DNA of 64,000 nt. It comes from Synchiropus splendidus. Lineage: Eukaryota; Chordata; Actinopteri; Syngnathiformes; Callionymidae. The stretch is from positions 11,854,001 to 11,918,000 of the forward strand of contig NC_071340.1 in assembly GCF_027744825.2 (NCBI RefSeq), in the 5' to 3' direction. A program made the translations under genes and the position numbers. Numbering within the stretch: the stretch's first letter is position 1; each line of letters opens with the position of its first letter. The notes beneath the pieces were generated by a model, which saw nothing but the letters and a program-made list of their open reading frames with translations, was not told the origin of the DNA and made no database searches. This document shows, piece after piece, positions 1 through 13,291 of the stretch.

Positions 1-3000
1 TCATTTTTCATGTCGCAATTGGCAACTGAAGTCATTTGTGATCCTGCGAGCTAATCTCTTGAAGAGGAGGTTACCGGAGCAGACGTTGGAATAATGCACT
101 CTTCCCGGATTCAATGGTTGCTTGGCAGCGAACTCGGCATCTCCTGTCCAAATAACCGATTCACAAGCCAAATCGTGCTACGACAACGCGCTCTGTAACG
201 CTGTCCATTCTCGGTGTGCCAAACATTTTAGGCACGAGGGCAGAGAGCCGAACCGAAGATGCTGCAACTCTCGACATTTCGCAAAGATGAGCTTTGAAAA
301 TGTCTTAAAATGAAATGAAACAAAACCGTGCTTGATCTGTTTTCTATGCTGGGATGACAGAACTGGGACAGGAGAAGTAGAAAAAGCCCATAAGGCACAA
401 AGTCTACCGACCAATATTTACTGCTTGAGGCGAGTACAGACTGTGCTCTTAGTCAAGATGTGTCTCTCTTAAGGTCTCGCAGCCTGGTAATTTTCCTCCT
501 AGCTTGTTATACAGAATTTATGTTTTTTGTTTGTTTTTGTCATGAGGCTACTGCTCCATAGAACCAACAATCCTAACACAATGTCAGCTTTGACTTTTCA
601 TTGTGATATTGTGAAGTCATATTTAAGACCAGTATGTAGTCCGCTGATACTGGACTATAAATCTTATCAATATCGGGATATTAACAGTCAAGATATTCAT
701 ATCCCCAAATAAATCAACGACATCCATTTCCACCGCTTGTCCTGCATGTTAAGCTCCATCAGTGGCAAACGCTAGTCCTTCAATGGGCAGCTAACACCAG
801 CCAACCACAAACCTTGTGCCGTGCCTGCTCTTGGTCTACAGCTTAACCCAGTCAAAGGCAAACACTATGACTATAACAGGCCTTGATTTTACATCCAGAA
901 ACATGCTAAACTCAAACAAGAACCAGAGTGAAATGTACATCAAGGACACAGATGCGAACACATTGTCATTGCACCTGAACTGCTATTTGATGACCACTCC
1001 TTAGACTGGGGAAAATAAAAGCTGTTATAAAGGCATGTTTTTGTCCTGAAATCTGGATGGTGCAGACGCTTGCTGGTGTGAGGGAGGGAGACACTGACAT
1101 GCCAGATGCAGTATGAAAGTTTGTGTCAATACTGGGCTTTACCCCAGGTGGAATTGGACACCACATTGTATTTTGTTTGCATTTTTCCCTTTCTTGTGAG
1201 TCAGAACGTGATCACTTTATGTTTCGGTACATTCTGATGTCTGATGTGGGAGCTTTTGAGAATTGCTCTTTTTGTTTACAATTTTGTTCTGTAGAAGAGT
1301 AACCCAAAACAAAGTTTTCACACAACCCATTATCATATGGTGTCTTGATCTTGAGAAATCTTCAGAAAGATTTTTTTGTTGAGCCTTGGACGACTTTGTA
1401 CCGTTCAATTATCATTTATCTTGCTGCATGGTAATGTCTGTTGTTAAGAGTCTATTCCTCCTCCCTTGGTTCAAGGGAAATGAGTTCTCTAAACCCAGGC
1501 ACAACAGATTGTTTTGTTCTTTTTTTTTTCTTTGAGATGACTTGGTGACCACCCAAATTCTCTTCACTCCATCATGAGCAGCACATGCATCAGGCTGGTG
1601 TGAGGTCACCTGGCCCTGCCCTTCTTTTGCAGTTGGGTGACTCACCATCTGAATGAAAAATTGAGACTGATCAACCCTATATGGTGACTCACTGCGCTAC
1701 TCTCAATGAATAATGACGGAAAAATGAAGAATGTTTGAATCCTGCATTGCCTTTCCTTTTTTACTATCCAAATAGGAAAGGAATTTTATTATACATGCGT
1801 CATGGTTTCATGGAATAACAGCTGTGTCAGACCACAGACGTTTTTCTCTCTGTTTGGCGCATTCTGTTTATTAAGCTTCAGAAAATCACAGCACTGAAGG
1901 CAGTACTTGTGAAAAGATTTAAAAAAACAAAACAAACTAAATAGAAATTCCGCTGCTATGAGTTGAGATTTGCAGCCTGAAAGACAACGATGTCAATGAG
2001 GGGACATTTCAACTCGCTTCAATGATTTCATTAACAACAACACCAGTTAATGCTCATTAAAAATCAATCTGTTCACGTGGAAAACCCACTGACATCCTCA
2101 TCTTAACATCTTCACACTTCCACTGACGCAACCTTTGCAGACAAGCCAGTCAATTTGCATCCATCTTCCACTGCTCATCTATATTCATGAGGTCTTGCCC
2201 GGGCTGATGCCCTCATTGGCACTGTCACGTCTCAATACCCGCCTCTGTGATCAGAGCTAACAGCTATTGGATGGACCTTCATTAGCCATGACATCTCCGG
2301 CGACCTGGACGACAATTGCAGACTTTTTTTTTTTATTGGATGCTCGGTGTGATTTAGTGACACTGGCTGAAAGTGAAAGCACTTTGGGAGTTTTTATCCT
2401 TCAGTAAATCTCGTTGAATTAGATGCTGTTCCTGACACTCCTTCACACCTATTGTTAATCACAGAAAACCCGATGCGAAATATATGGTTCTCACAAAGTC
2501 GTGCCCATGCACCTGTATTTCCAGGACGTTATTTGTAATGTTGACTTCAGGGTAGGGGAACACTTTCATTCATTCACAAGCAAATCCCATGTTGCATTGT
2601 CCGGGATTATAGTTGAGATATTAGGTGCAGCACCGTAGCAGGCAGTGTCTATGTGTGGAAACGTTCTCTTCCGACCTATTCATGTTTGGTTTATCCATGC
2701 CACCCCATCTCACATGAGGGGGTGGGGTGGGATCTGTCCAATCCATCCTCTCTCCCATGGCATAACATATTGACGTGGACTTTAGCCTTAAAATAAAAGA
2801 AAAAAAAGATGAAGAAGCTGGGGTAAGGTATGGGATGCCGCTCCTTACAATGTACATGTTAATCGCTTTTTCGAGCCCCTCAAACAGCTGTGCATATCAG
2901 TTACAGTGGCTTTCTGACGTATTTCTGACTTATGATCCATAAGGGGTTTTCTGTAGTAACTGAAATCCGATGAAATTCAGTGAAGAGCGCTTCCAAATTC

Positions 3001-5822
3001 ATGACGCCAGTTCATATTACAGTAACTGATGAGAACAGGCAAGCAAAATGTAACTGCACATTTTGTCACTGTGTGTTGTTCTGAATTAAGATGACATTTT
3101 GTCTCGCTAACACTGTATCTTACTCTAAAAACATGGCTCTTTTAGCCCATAATTGAAAGACATTTTAAAGTGATTTGGAATGTTTACGTATGGCAGATGA
3201 TAGATAGCTGAGAAACCAGAGCTTATGACTGAGATTGTTTCAAAAAAATGTGTCAACAGCAGCGAGCTGATGGCATCAGTTGGAGCTACAAAGTGTGGAA
3301 ACTAGATAAATGTCAATTGCCATTATTGCATTTCATGGCCAACTTTAGAGAGCATTCATTTCAGTCACTCACAGCAATGTTTATCTGCAGTACAAACAAA
3401 GAGGGAAAGTCTTCTCCTCCTCCACAGCCCCAATGGCAGCCCCTCCAGCATCCTCTCAGCGAACGCTTACCACTTTTGAGTCCACTCTGCACTCTCTCCA
3501 GGAAAAGCGCCAGGGGACATATATGCATGCGCTGATATTCCAGGGAGACTGCACGCAATGAATGCCGTTCAATGTGCAATAGACTGACATGAGAGAAATA
3601 AAGGCTCGAATGGTAAAGGTGTGCCCCCATTCTTGGTTTGAGAAAAAGGCTCAATTTCACGAGAGGACTCTTCAAGGCTGACTGGAGACCGAGACCTGCA
3701 GGGAGCCAGAAAGTGATGGTGCGATCGAAGATTCAAGAAACTGCTGGCTTTTAAAGACGGCCTGAAGTTCGAAAGTGTCACAGGTTAAATGGATTTACAA
3801 ATACTTCCCGACAATAAAAGCAACCTTCTCCCTTATCTCCTCAACTCCATCGTTTCGCTCATAATTCTGTCTCCATGTTACGCACTTTTAGACTGCCATC
3901 CACAAATCCTTATCTAGTTCCGCCGTTATTGTACTTTTCAATTCTTGGCCCTATCTACCTTTGTTCATTTCTGTAATTCTCCTGCCCTCAATATGTATTT
4001 CTGCTTCTTGTAATGTCCTGATCCTTCAGAGACGAGCGTGGCTCGGCTGAATGGGAAAAACTGCGATGGAATGATACAGCGAGAGCAGCAGATACTGAAT
4101 CATGACAGTTAAAAACCAATTATGAGGTACATGTTATACCTTCGCTGCAAAGACAGATCTTGAAAAGAATATATAGGCTACGATGATGTATTCGATTAGA
4201 AAAGAGGTTTTGCAGTACCTCAATCGCAATTGAAAAATAAATAATGGAAAAGTGCTTTAACAGGAGCACATTCGTGCGTGTGTGTGTGTGCAAATTTATT
4301 TGTGATTTAACAAGAGCGTCCCTCTGACTGTCAATCTATCGACAATATTGTGCACAAACCCAATGAGGAGAGACAAAAGAATCAGCCACCTGCAACCTCT
4401 CCATCGTGGTGGCTCACCCAAAAGTCCTTCGTCTCATTTAAATATACATGAACCTCCACACAAAGCCACTCACGGATGCAAAGAGAGACATAAATAAAAG
4501 CTGGATCGGCGGTAATCGCATTGTGATTATGGGCCGTGCGAAACAATGGAGACAATGACCTGGGTGTTTGTGTGGTTTCGCCTCCATTATCGGAGCTAAT
4601 TCAGAACTGTAAAATAAAACCGAGCCATTAAATTCATCAGTTGGACTATAGGCGCGTGTGCGTGTGTGCGATCTTGCCAACGCCAGAATGATTAATACTC
4701 ACGGTGGGATAGAAAACATTACAGCCGATAGGAACGCGCAGCCAAAAGTAATGATTTTTCAAGGCGATGTGTGCTGTGAAGGTGCGTGCGCCACTGTGTG
4801 TCTGTAATACCAGTGAGGGCCGATGCGAATAATAGCTCTGAACATGCACTTCATGCAATTAACTGTGAGCCACAGTGGATAGACTTCACAGTCAATACCT
4901 CTTGTACCACTGACAGGGCACGCAAATAAAAAAGAGAAACAGTCTCTACACGCGCCTGTCCATGTGTGCAGGTGATACTCCCTTAGAGGAATCAGTTAAA
5001 GCTCCTCAGGCTGAGGAAGAGGTGTGGGATATTAATGGCTGCACGTATGGACAAGTGTTCGGAGGAGGAGGCTGAATATATGCAGACTAGTGGGTGTGAA
5101 ACAGATCAAAGGACGGTAGAGCAGAAGTGATGTTTAGAATTAAATAAACTCGATGCGGCAACGCAGTTCTGACGGCAACACGTGAGCCAAAGTTCCGTCT
5201 GCACGGATAGAAAAGCAATTAGACGGAGAAGGAGGGGGGCGACACGGACACGCTATCTCAGCCGCACATCGACACACATTGTTTCACTTTGATCCCTCCA
5301 TTGATTGTTTAAAGCAGCCGGTTCTAGATCGATTTGGCTTAATCAGTTCTAACTGAGCAATTATGGCGGAACGACCAGACATGAGCCGGAGCTCTCAACT
5401 TCTCTTCTAAGATGGCAGTGTGTTCTCGGTGTGGTGGATGAGTAAAGTATGTTTAGCTCTTCCATGTGCGAGTCTCGCCGTAAAACAAGTCAAAAAGCTC
5501 AGCTTGAGCTTGATGATGGTGGTGTTTGGGCGTTCTATCCAGATCCAAGAATCAGGATTGGTATGGGCTGTCGATCCTTCTATTTTTGGAAAGTCGGATG
5601 GAACCGGATTTAGTCACAAGATGGAGCCGATACAGCTGTCATCGGTCCAACCCGCTGGTTTCTCACCACATTGTGACGCTTCACTCAGCCTGGATCATTT
5701 ACCACTTATAACTTGCTGTCTGGTAAAACCCACACGCAGGAACAGAGGAAATGAAGGGTTTAAAGTATAACTGGACTTAATTTGGCATCAAAGTTTGCAG
5801 CCGCGGTTAGTGATAGGCTTAT
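1..5822. other. Largely non-repetitive intergenic or intronic DNA
   Basis: I see no gene in this stretch. The open frames are at most about 116 codons (5420-5770, plus strand); they overlap other frames and show no domain, signal peptide or membrane pattern I recognise. Short low-complexity tracts occur, for example a GT run at 4275-4290 and T-runs near 1520 and 2325. Three stretches (about 2120-2330, 4440-4870 and 5160-5390) have balanced composition and homeobox/TCF-like words that resemble conserved non-coding elements; this is inference only. Confidence 0.6.
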
Positions 5823-5969
5823 GGGGCTTCATAACACCGTGTCCTCATTTTCAGAAGCCACTAGACGGCGCTCTCTGCTCTAAAATCTTTCAACCAATGT
5901 GTGTACTGAGCTGCAAAAATAAGAACACTCTCTCATGAAGCCTCATCACTTGCCACGGTTTCCTTCATC
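5823..5969 (+). repeat. Short non-autonomous element with CTCF-like motif, copy 1 (internally deleted)
   Basis: Its left end matches the inverted-repeat element at 25367-25497: both share GTGTCCTSATTTTCAG followed by a CCAC-AG-GGC word. The middle 'tgaagcctca' segment is also shared. Most of the right arm is missing; only a relic of the terminal ACGGTTTC-TTCAT remains near 5954-5969. The word CCACTAGACGGCGCT at 5858-5872 resembles the CTCF core. Being a short dispersed element is supported by having two related copies here; the superfamily is not clear. Confidence 0.55.
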
Positions 5970-6941
5970 CGCTGTGTAGCATGGACCACAGATTACCCAC
6001 AATGCTCCCTTTCTTAAAGGTGAAATGATGCTCCAGCTTTCGTTTGATCTTAAGAATTTTATTTTGAGCAGACATAGAACGAGTATCGTTTCGGTACTGG
6101 ATTGGTATCAGCGGAACTATTGACAAAAAATAAAAATCCGATCATATCAGAAGCAGAAAAAGTTGGATGAGGCAACCCTTGCCATTTTAAGTAAATTCTC
6201 GGAACATCTTTAGACAGGGCGTGGCGCAAGAGACCCAGGTGACCTCCTGCGACACAATTCTGTACCAAAGACAGGATACTCAGCAGACAGACTGAGGCTG
6301 AGGCTGAGAGAGCAAGCTAAATAAAAGAGACTGCTGAATGAGCAGATTAAATATTTCTACACTGTCCGGGAAAGATGTTGAACATATCTGCGAACAAAGT
6401 TTAGAGTCCAAAAATATTTTCTGTCATGTCACAGATGAAAGACGTAACCTCGTTCTTTACCGCAACAAAGCTCAGAGCACTAGAGGACAAGGCTGAAGAA
6501 TGTTAGACGGAAAACAGGAGAAAGCTTTTGTGAGCACAAGAGGTCTGACTTTTGACAAGGTTGATCCATTTAAATAAATTAGGAGGGAATAACATATACT
6601 AAGGAGTCGGAGAAGAAGGAGAAGGAAAGGAGAAATACGATAGTTAGAAATGATTGGGAAGCTGGGAAGTATGACATGGAGACAAAGGAGCCATGTAAAA
6701 GTGTAAGATAGAAAATTGCAGATTAGTCAATATGAAGGATGGTTATGCAAAAACAACAGATGGCTGTGACTTAAAAACATATACGCATCGCCGGGAAGAC
6801 GTTTTCGAACTGCGGCACAGTGAGAAATTGCCATGATGATTTAAGTAGTAATTATGCTGCTTAACTAGCCTTTTCTGATCAACTGGTTATCTTGGAAGTG
6901 AGGAGGCAAAAAAACACTTCATACTATCAGACTCCTGTCAC
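5970..6941. other. No gene or repeat recognised
   Basis: AT-rich unique-looking sequence. The open frames are short (up to 69 codons) and unrecognised. Nothing else can be supported. Confidence 0.6.
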
Positions 6942-7750
6942 CAGTGGTGGACCGTCAGGGCCAGCAAGGTCTTCTCTGCTGGTCTAACACCAGTAGAAAT
7001 CATGAGCATATTTATGACAAAGGTGAATTTCATTTTTATAAAGTCTATTATATATATAGTATATATAATAATCATACTCGTGTCGTAGTATATCCCAGTG
7101 TTGTTTTTCCAGGTTAGAGATTTTGTCCAATCAGAATTCAGCTAACTTGTCATGTCATGTCCAAGTCCTTCAGCAGCAGCAGCAGTGCAGGCGCAGGTGC
7201 GGACACATACAGTTGATGGATGGTTGCGATAGCCAATCAAATCATGAGTTGGGGACAGCGAGGCCTTCTAGCTGGCCTCACGTTGAACGTGAGTGGTTCG
7301 TGCTTTGTGACTGGATACTCACAATGTCATTTCAGGACGAACCACTACTCTTTTCTCGCTCTCTGAACCCTGTGGCTAAAACATATACCGATTTTTTTAT
7401 GGGTAAACTAGCTTCAGAACAATGAAACCACAGATGTTTGGACACGTTCCAGCGCGTATCACGCCTATCTCCGCCCCTGTATTTCCCGGCATCTACAGCC
7501 ACACCGGCGAGGTAACCAGGCGGAGAAAGTTCAAGGGGCTGCTGTAGGCTTAGCGCTTGGTGAGTGAAAGCGTCTGAGATATTTATTTTGTTTTGTTTAA
7601 CATGTTAATGATGGGACGCACTGGCGCAGCTGTGTGATTCTACTCTGCCGCTGTCGGCAAACAGTGGCCGTCTAGTTGGAGTCTTTCTGATATGAAACTG
7701 AAACTTTGCAAAGGAGTGTACAACAGGGCTTTCGCCACGTATAAACTAGC
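6942..7750 (+). mobile_element. hAT-like non-autonomous DNA transposon, copy 1
   Basis: It begins with CAGTGGTGGACCGTCAG, a CAGTGG-type end like those of hAT elements, and is collinear with 28498-28950. Shared blocks include the CAGTGGYGGRCC start, a 'gtcatttcaggac' block, 'caatgaaaccacagatgttt', 'aaccaggcggagaaa', 'gtgtgattctactctg' and 'caacagggct..cgccacgta'. This copy keeps about 270 bp (roughly 6985-7255, including a (CAG)5 run at 7171-7185 and an AT-rich patch at 7048-7070) that copy 2 lacks. No transposase frame is visible. The right end is set where homology fades; I could not find a clean terminal inverted repeat there, so the hAT label rests on the left end only. Confidence 0.55.
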
Positions 7751-10700
7751 CTAGCGGTGCAGCATGGCTTACACGAGAGCCACCACGCCATCAGAAAACT
7801 GATCTCTTTTTAATGATGAAATCTCACGTGAAGGTATAAAAACAAAGGGGAAACATCAAAGTCGTGGTCTTGAACATGTTGGTTTTCGCGTGTTATTTGC
7901 AGAAAAATCACGAAAGAAAAATCATATAATGGCTGAAGCCTGTTGCTGGTAGAACTCAAGCAGAGGACTTGACTGAAGGCCTAGGCGTAAAATGCCACTG
8001 CCTTTCACCACTCCACCTGGTAAATTCGGCTGTAGTAAATAAGTGGCTCCAGAGATACACAAAAACCTGTATGAATTTAACTGCACAAACACAAATCATA
8101 AAATATGTAACATTTGAAAAGATGACTTCATGAACATGTTCTTTCTCAACCAGGGTTTTTCCAAGATTTCTCAGTGCCCTCATTTAACGCCTTGTTGGCC
8201 TCCAAATTCGCAAATATAAATAGAAGACAGTCGGGTAAAAACCAATGTCGCTATTTAATTATTTTATCGAGCCGGGAGCCTAGAGACAGAGAAATTATAT
8301 GGGCAATACGATCCTCAGATGGACTGCGGATCATCAAACCGTGACGCTTTCAGGGCACACGCTGAGAGCACCAAACCAATCAAATTCAAGCTGGCCAAAG
8401 GGAGATGATAGCGGCTGGTACAAACATGGCTATTGTTCAGCAATGAAGGCTGGGGAATGATCGCAAATTCCTGTCTATGGTGTTCATGCTAACACCACAG
8501 TATGTGCTCTTTTCTCTTACTCACTACTCCTTTCTCAGTACTTTGGTACATCCACACTTCTCTTACATTATCCTGTCACTCCAAATTCTATGGAAGCCCA
8601 GTGCCACCCGGGAAAAGAAAAGTGGTGGGGAAGGTTCCTTTTACAAGCCACTGAGAGCCACTGTAAAACTGAGCTTAAAATAACAACAAAACCTCCCTTC
8701 AACATTTTTCCATTAAAGATTGTTTTGGGCAGGAGACACCACTGCAGGACAGGATCAAAACCAATGTTTTGGTTATCAATCCAAAAAGATGTTTTGCTAC
8801 GTATTGAAGCAAAGGTTGATTCATAATTCAAAGGTCACCCTGAGGGAATTCCTGTCTTCAGACATGAAAATTTACTGACAATGTTCAACACATTTTCTGC
8901 CAATCAAAATGTTTTCATTTACTTTTATTTCTTTTTTTTTTTCTTTTGTTTTGCACCCATTCGACTTGCAGTTCTCCAATGACAATGGATACATCTATAA
9001 ATAAACACATCATAACACACTTGAAATCCCCCTCAACTCTTATAACAGTCATAAAAATCTGGATTAAAACAAACAAATGTTTACACCGAACACGACGAAT
9101 CAACATAATAATAATAATTTTTTTGCTTTGGCCTCAGTTCATGCGATTGAAGGATGAAGTTTCAGTGAGTCAGGTCATGTTAAGCAAGTTTTCAAAAATC
9201 AGGATAATAACACCAGACATTACTGTTTTTCCCATCAAAAACAAGTCTTCTTTCTTCCTATACATATAGTTTTTTTGTCTAGTCCAATTTTTCTTAACAC
9301 TTTTATTGCCAGGATGCACTGAACCCCCGGCCGGCCCCTCTTGAACTAGTACTTCTGAGTCAGACATAAAACAGGGGCTCCTAACCGCGCAGCTTGCTAA
9401 AAAAGCTTGCATTCGCAGTTGTATTTGATCCACTACAGATGTCGCTGGACAGAGTACTGCCGGACTTGCCAGGTCAACAGGTGTGCACATTTTGGCACCG
9501 AAACTTTGCAGCACCTGTTTGGCATTAAAAATGATAGATTTTCCCACCGCTCTACCGTGCGGCCGTATTCTGTCGCTTGCATCAGGGAGAGACAAACGTG
9601 TGGGTCTGCCAGCTGATCGTTGTCCAGACAATGACAGGCAGATATTTGCCGTCCATCTGTAGTCAGCTGACTGACAGACAGAGGAGGGAGCCAAGTGGTG
9701 ATCTGCCAACTGTATGTTTAAGACTGTCGCTTTGGCAGGAGCAGTTGGATTCGAGATCAGATGCTGTGCAAAACAAATATAAAAGTGAATCATGACATGT
9801 GTAGGAAAGATCGGCAACATGTTCTTGGATTAAAATATTATGTCTGTTATTTTTCGAAGAAGAGTGCGACATCCATATTCATTCAACAGTGATCCACTCT
9901 TCTGTCCAGCATAATAAAGTAAATGCACAACCCTTACGCACCTACATAACAAATATGTTTACATCGTATCACAGGATCACAGGCTGATCATCCAAATACA
10001 AAGATGCATCTTGTCCTGGGTTTAGATGATAGGAGTCAATTCAAGGGGAGGTGGGGCCGCCCTTGTCAAAAATCAAGATTGCAGTATTGCATTTGCATTT
10101 TTGCAAATCATCTCCAGCCAAAATGAATCTGGCTCCATGGTTCTCACCAGGAAGCTTGGGAAAAGTTTGTCCCAAAAGCTGAAACTAGTAATTGACTCTT
10201 ACTAATAATTGACTAGTAAACTGAAAAGGGGAATCAATTTTTTTGACCCTGGAAGATCATTTTTTTTTTTGTCCAAAAAAAATACTTGAGCCACACATAT
10301 CTAACATGCTGTAATCAGTATTGGAGATACTTAAACTATATGCAGTTTAACTCCATGCAACTTGTTGGTAGTGTCAAACTACATTACTTCACTACATTAG
10401 TGCTTTTACTACTTTATTACATTACCACAACTTTTTGGGTAACTTTTTGTGCTTAAACTAGTAAATCTACAAACAAAAAGCCAGAACACAACATACGTAG
10501 ATGTTTTCTTATATACACAAACAATATTAAACAAAAGAACATCAGGGCGATCCACACTATGAAATATGCTCTGCATTTCTTAAATCACTGATATCAATAC
10601 ACATCAATACACGCAATATGGTGGCCTGAGGAGGACGATTTGGGCCAAAGATGGCATAAGTTGCACCGCAGAGATCAGAGAATGCATGTCATACTATAGA

Positions 10701-10784
10701 CGTAGCTGGCGTTCATCTGTCATTAAGCCTCCCAAGGATATGAACCCGTCAACGGCAGCTCCTGTTGCCAGATGGTTGCTTCGC
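7751..10784. other. Intergenic stretch without a recognised gene
   Basis: Apart from the long minus-strand frame described separately (9170-9820), it holds only short frames. There are poly-T tracts near 8931-8942 and 10259-10270. Around 10320-10460 is a low-complexity run of 'acttta/tacatta' words, like the decayed 'acttttactt' repeats of fish genomes; this is not a firm assignment. Confidence 0.55.
9170..9820 (-). other. Longest open frame in the window (216 codons), unrecognised, probably not a gene
   Basis: The frame runs uninterrupted for 216 codons on the minus strand, which is longer than usual for this AT-rich background. Roughly 9320-9740 is more GC-rich than its flanks, which by itself lowers stop frequency and can explain the length. 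The predicted protein has no domain, catalytic motif or repeated unit that I know. Plus-strand frames of 69 and 72 codons overlap the same segment. I see no poly(A) signal, splice pattern or start context that would mark an exon. It could be a diverged transposon piece, since 'cactacagatgtcgctgga' near 9430 has a repeat-like look, or chance. Confidence 0.15.
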
Positions 10785-11282
10785 ACTCCATGACGGTAAA
10801 CTCTTTTAAGACTTCCAAGCTCGTGTTGATTCCCTGACTTTTCTAAATTCTCTGCGCGCCCGAATCCCTATTCAGCCGCTTCCTTAGTTCCTCGTTTTTC
10901 CTCGCTCCGTTTCTGTTTTTCCCCTCAGCGATTCATCCCGCGTGTGAGCAGATTTCCAGTCTCACTTTTCTTTTCTCTCCGATGTAGTTATTTCCTCCTG
11001 TGTGTGTGTCTTTCCACCACCGATGGCTTTCTGTTTATTGATCCTCATGAGCTTAAGTCTGAGTGCGTTTTTGTGTTCCCCCATTTTTCAGGCCTTTCTT
11101 GTGCTCCAGATTCTTCCCCATTCCCTGCGTGTAGTTCCTGGTCCGCGTTCTGGTTCTGGCGTCTTTTGTTCACGTTATTTGTCTGATTTATTGTTTCATT
11201 CAATTCTGCAAATTACTCTCATCTCTGTCGACCAGCACTTCCTGCACTTGGGACTTGGGTCCCTCCTTCCAAAACCATGACA
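10785..11282 (+). repeat. Retroelement-derived sequence (LTR- or UTR-like), tentative
   Basis: A long C/T-rich stretch ends with 'cttcctgcacttgggacttgggtccctcc' style sequence and CCATGACA. This resembles the right ends of fish LTR or LINE 3' regions that finish in TGGGTCC...GTGACA. No matching left end, direct repeat or coding remnant was found. The two overlapping plus-strand frames here (80 and 92 codons) are rich in Leu, Ser and Phe only because of the C/T bias, so I do not call them genes. Confidence 0.3.
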
Positions 11283-12974
11283 TATACCACACAAAGAATA
11301 ATTTAACTTTTAAGATAAAGAACTATACTGAGTAAAAGCAACTATTTTTTCTGACCATAGATTGTTTGCACTACTGTCAAGTGCACGTAGATTTCACACA
11401 TCACATATCAATATCACAAAGCGAGCAGATGCTTTGAGTTAGACGCCTCACCACTAACAGTCATCTTTCATTTCAATATTTGACTTTCTTGCAATGTATG
11501 GTTAACTGCGTCCCCCAAGAACAAATCTTCTCTTCTACATTTACATCAAGTCTCAGAGCAAAGAAATTAATTATGCATCTGAGACACTCCTATGCACGTA
11601 CACACACACAGAACACACACCGAGATAAAAAGCATCCATGCTGAATTTATCAGCAGTCCGTTATCAATATGTTAATTACTGTATATTAGGAGAGACGCCT
11701 GCGCTCTCGCCGGTGTGGCACACATTTGCATGCAGGGCCCTCGAACACCTCTCGATCAGAGGGGCAAATGTCAGCGAAAGCAGGAAGAGAGAACATTCAC
11801 CAGTGTGTTCTTGCACAAGTGCATGTGCTGCCAAAACGCAAACAGACAGTCAGTGGAGCTTTGCTTTGCTCACAGTGAAAATATTGGTAAAAAGCAGCAG
11901 CTTGTGGGACGGAAATTTCTGTTTGCTTCCATCTTCTTATTATATTGATCCCGCACCAATTACACAGATTAAACAATGTATTCCACCAGGCAAACTTCTG
12001 TTTCACTTCTGTTACTACAATTCGTACCAACAGAAAATCACATTTGTTTACACAGAACACACTGGCTGGACATTTGTGTATTTCTCTGGCTGCTGCACAT
12101 AATCAACTGTGTTAAAAAAAAAAAACTGAAGCCATGATGTTTTGCTGTGAACAACTTCCACCTACCTGTTACAACTATTTATAACTAGTCACTGTGCCAC
12201 GCGAAGCCAACTGGAAAACCAACAACAAATGTCCCTGCTATTAAGTGTGGCACCACAAAGCGTTTTTCAGTCCGAGTTGGTACAATCTTGTTTTGACTCC
12301 ATTTCAAAATCAGATTCGTCTTCATAGAATCAAGAGCAGTTGGCAGTTGACACATGACAACCACCCCGCACTCACTCACTTTCTGTTTTGTATTGCAAAC
12401 TGCAGCTTTACGCCAAGGCTTTTAATTCTGCCTTGGCAAACAGAATCCAGGGACAAACATTTTACACCAGCGTGGAAGTCGGGAACCAAAGACGTCATGA
12501 ATCATTAAGGGAAAAGGATTTATATTTATAGCTTAGAGTTCCAAGTCAGTTTGAAAAATTAGCTGTTGCAGCTTTTGTTGTTTTCTCCGAGCCAACACAA
12601 AGAAGCCCTTATTTTTCTGATGTCGGTCAACTTGTTCCACTCTGCAAATAATGAGGGCATTCCAAAGCAATTTCAATTAAAGAAACATGGCCTCCGACTT
12701 GGTGGTGATGATTCACAGCATAGATAAAGAACAACCGCAAAACAACAGAGAAATCATATCTCGAGATGCCTGCGATAGCTATTTCATTTTACTCCAGTTA
12801 TGTCTACTGAAATTGCTTCATTTATTTATATTTATCAGTCCAATAAATCTCATAATGTAGTTTGGAAGATCGTAAAGCACTGCACCCCATCGCAGATGTT
12901 TTTTTAATGTTCCTATTCTTGGGTATCTATATTTGCCAGCAATTCTACACCATTGTAGAAGTGCATGACTGTTG
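11283..12974. other. No recognised gene
   Basis: It includes a plus-strand frame of 154 codons at 11638-12102 with no recognisable domain, overlapped by other frames on both strands. It has short CA runs near 11600 and an A-run at about 12114-12125. No repeat family is identified. Confidence 0.55.
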
Positions 12975-13291
12975 TGTCACCCGTTATGTTAGGTTTTGTT
13001 TGCTAGTTATGTTAAGTTGGTATTTTGATAGTGTTTGGATCGTCTCCCTGAGTGTATCCATCTTGTCTCGTCTACTTGTCTGCACCTGTGTTCTTGCCTT
13101 GTGAATGTGTACCAACTTGTTGTCAAGTCTAGTAAAGTATTAAGTCCATATATTATAGCGCTTGTTGTTGAAGTGTTTGTGGCACTAGATTTTTGCATCA
13201 CCCTCTTTTCTGGTGCTCCTTTTGGATTAAAGTCTTTGAGCTCTCGCCTGGTCTCCTGCTTTTGGGTCTGTCTCCATGAGTGAGCGTAACA
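12975..13291 (+). repeat. LTR-like sequence, TGTCAC...GTAACA ends
   Basis: The left end TGTCACCCG and the right end GCGTAACA form an imperfect short inverted repeat typical of LTR ends. An ATTAAA signal about 65 bp before the right end is followed by 'ctgcttttgggtctgtctcc', a layout I associate with fish Gypsy-type LTR tails. No target-site duplication is seen (flanks 'tgttg' and 'ctagg'), and no adjacent retroelement coding region exists. A solo LTR is possible; the boundaries are uncertain. Confidence 0.4.

Noticed and set aside
3248..3781. Overlapping plus and minus frames of about 70-104 codons
   Set aside because: They overlap on opposite strands, have no domain and no splice or start context; chance frames.
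10944..11280. Leu/Ser/Phe-rich frames resembling membrane peptides
   Set aside because: The hydrophobic look comes from a C/T-rich retroelement-like stretch; two frames are open at once.
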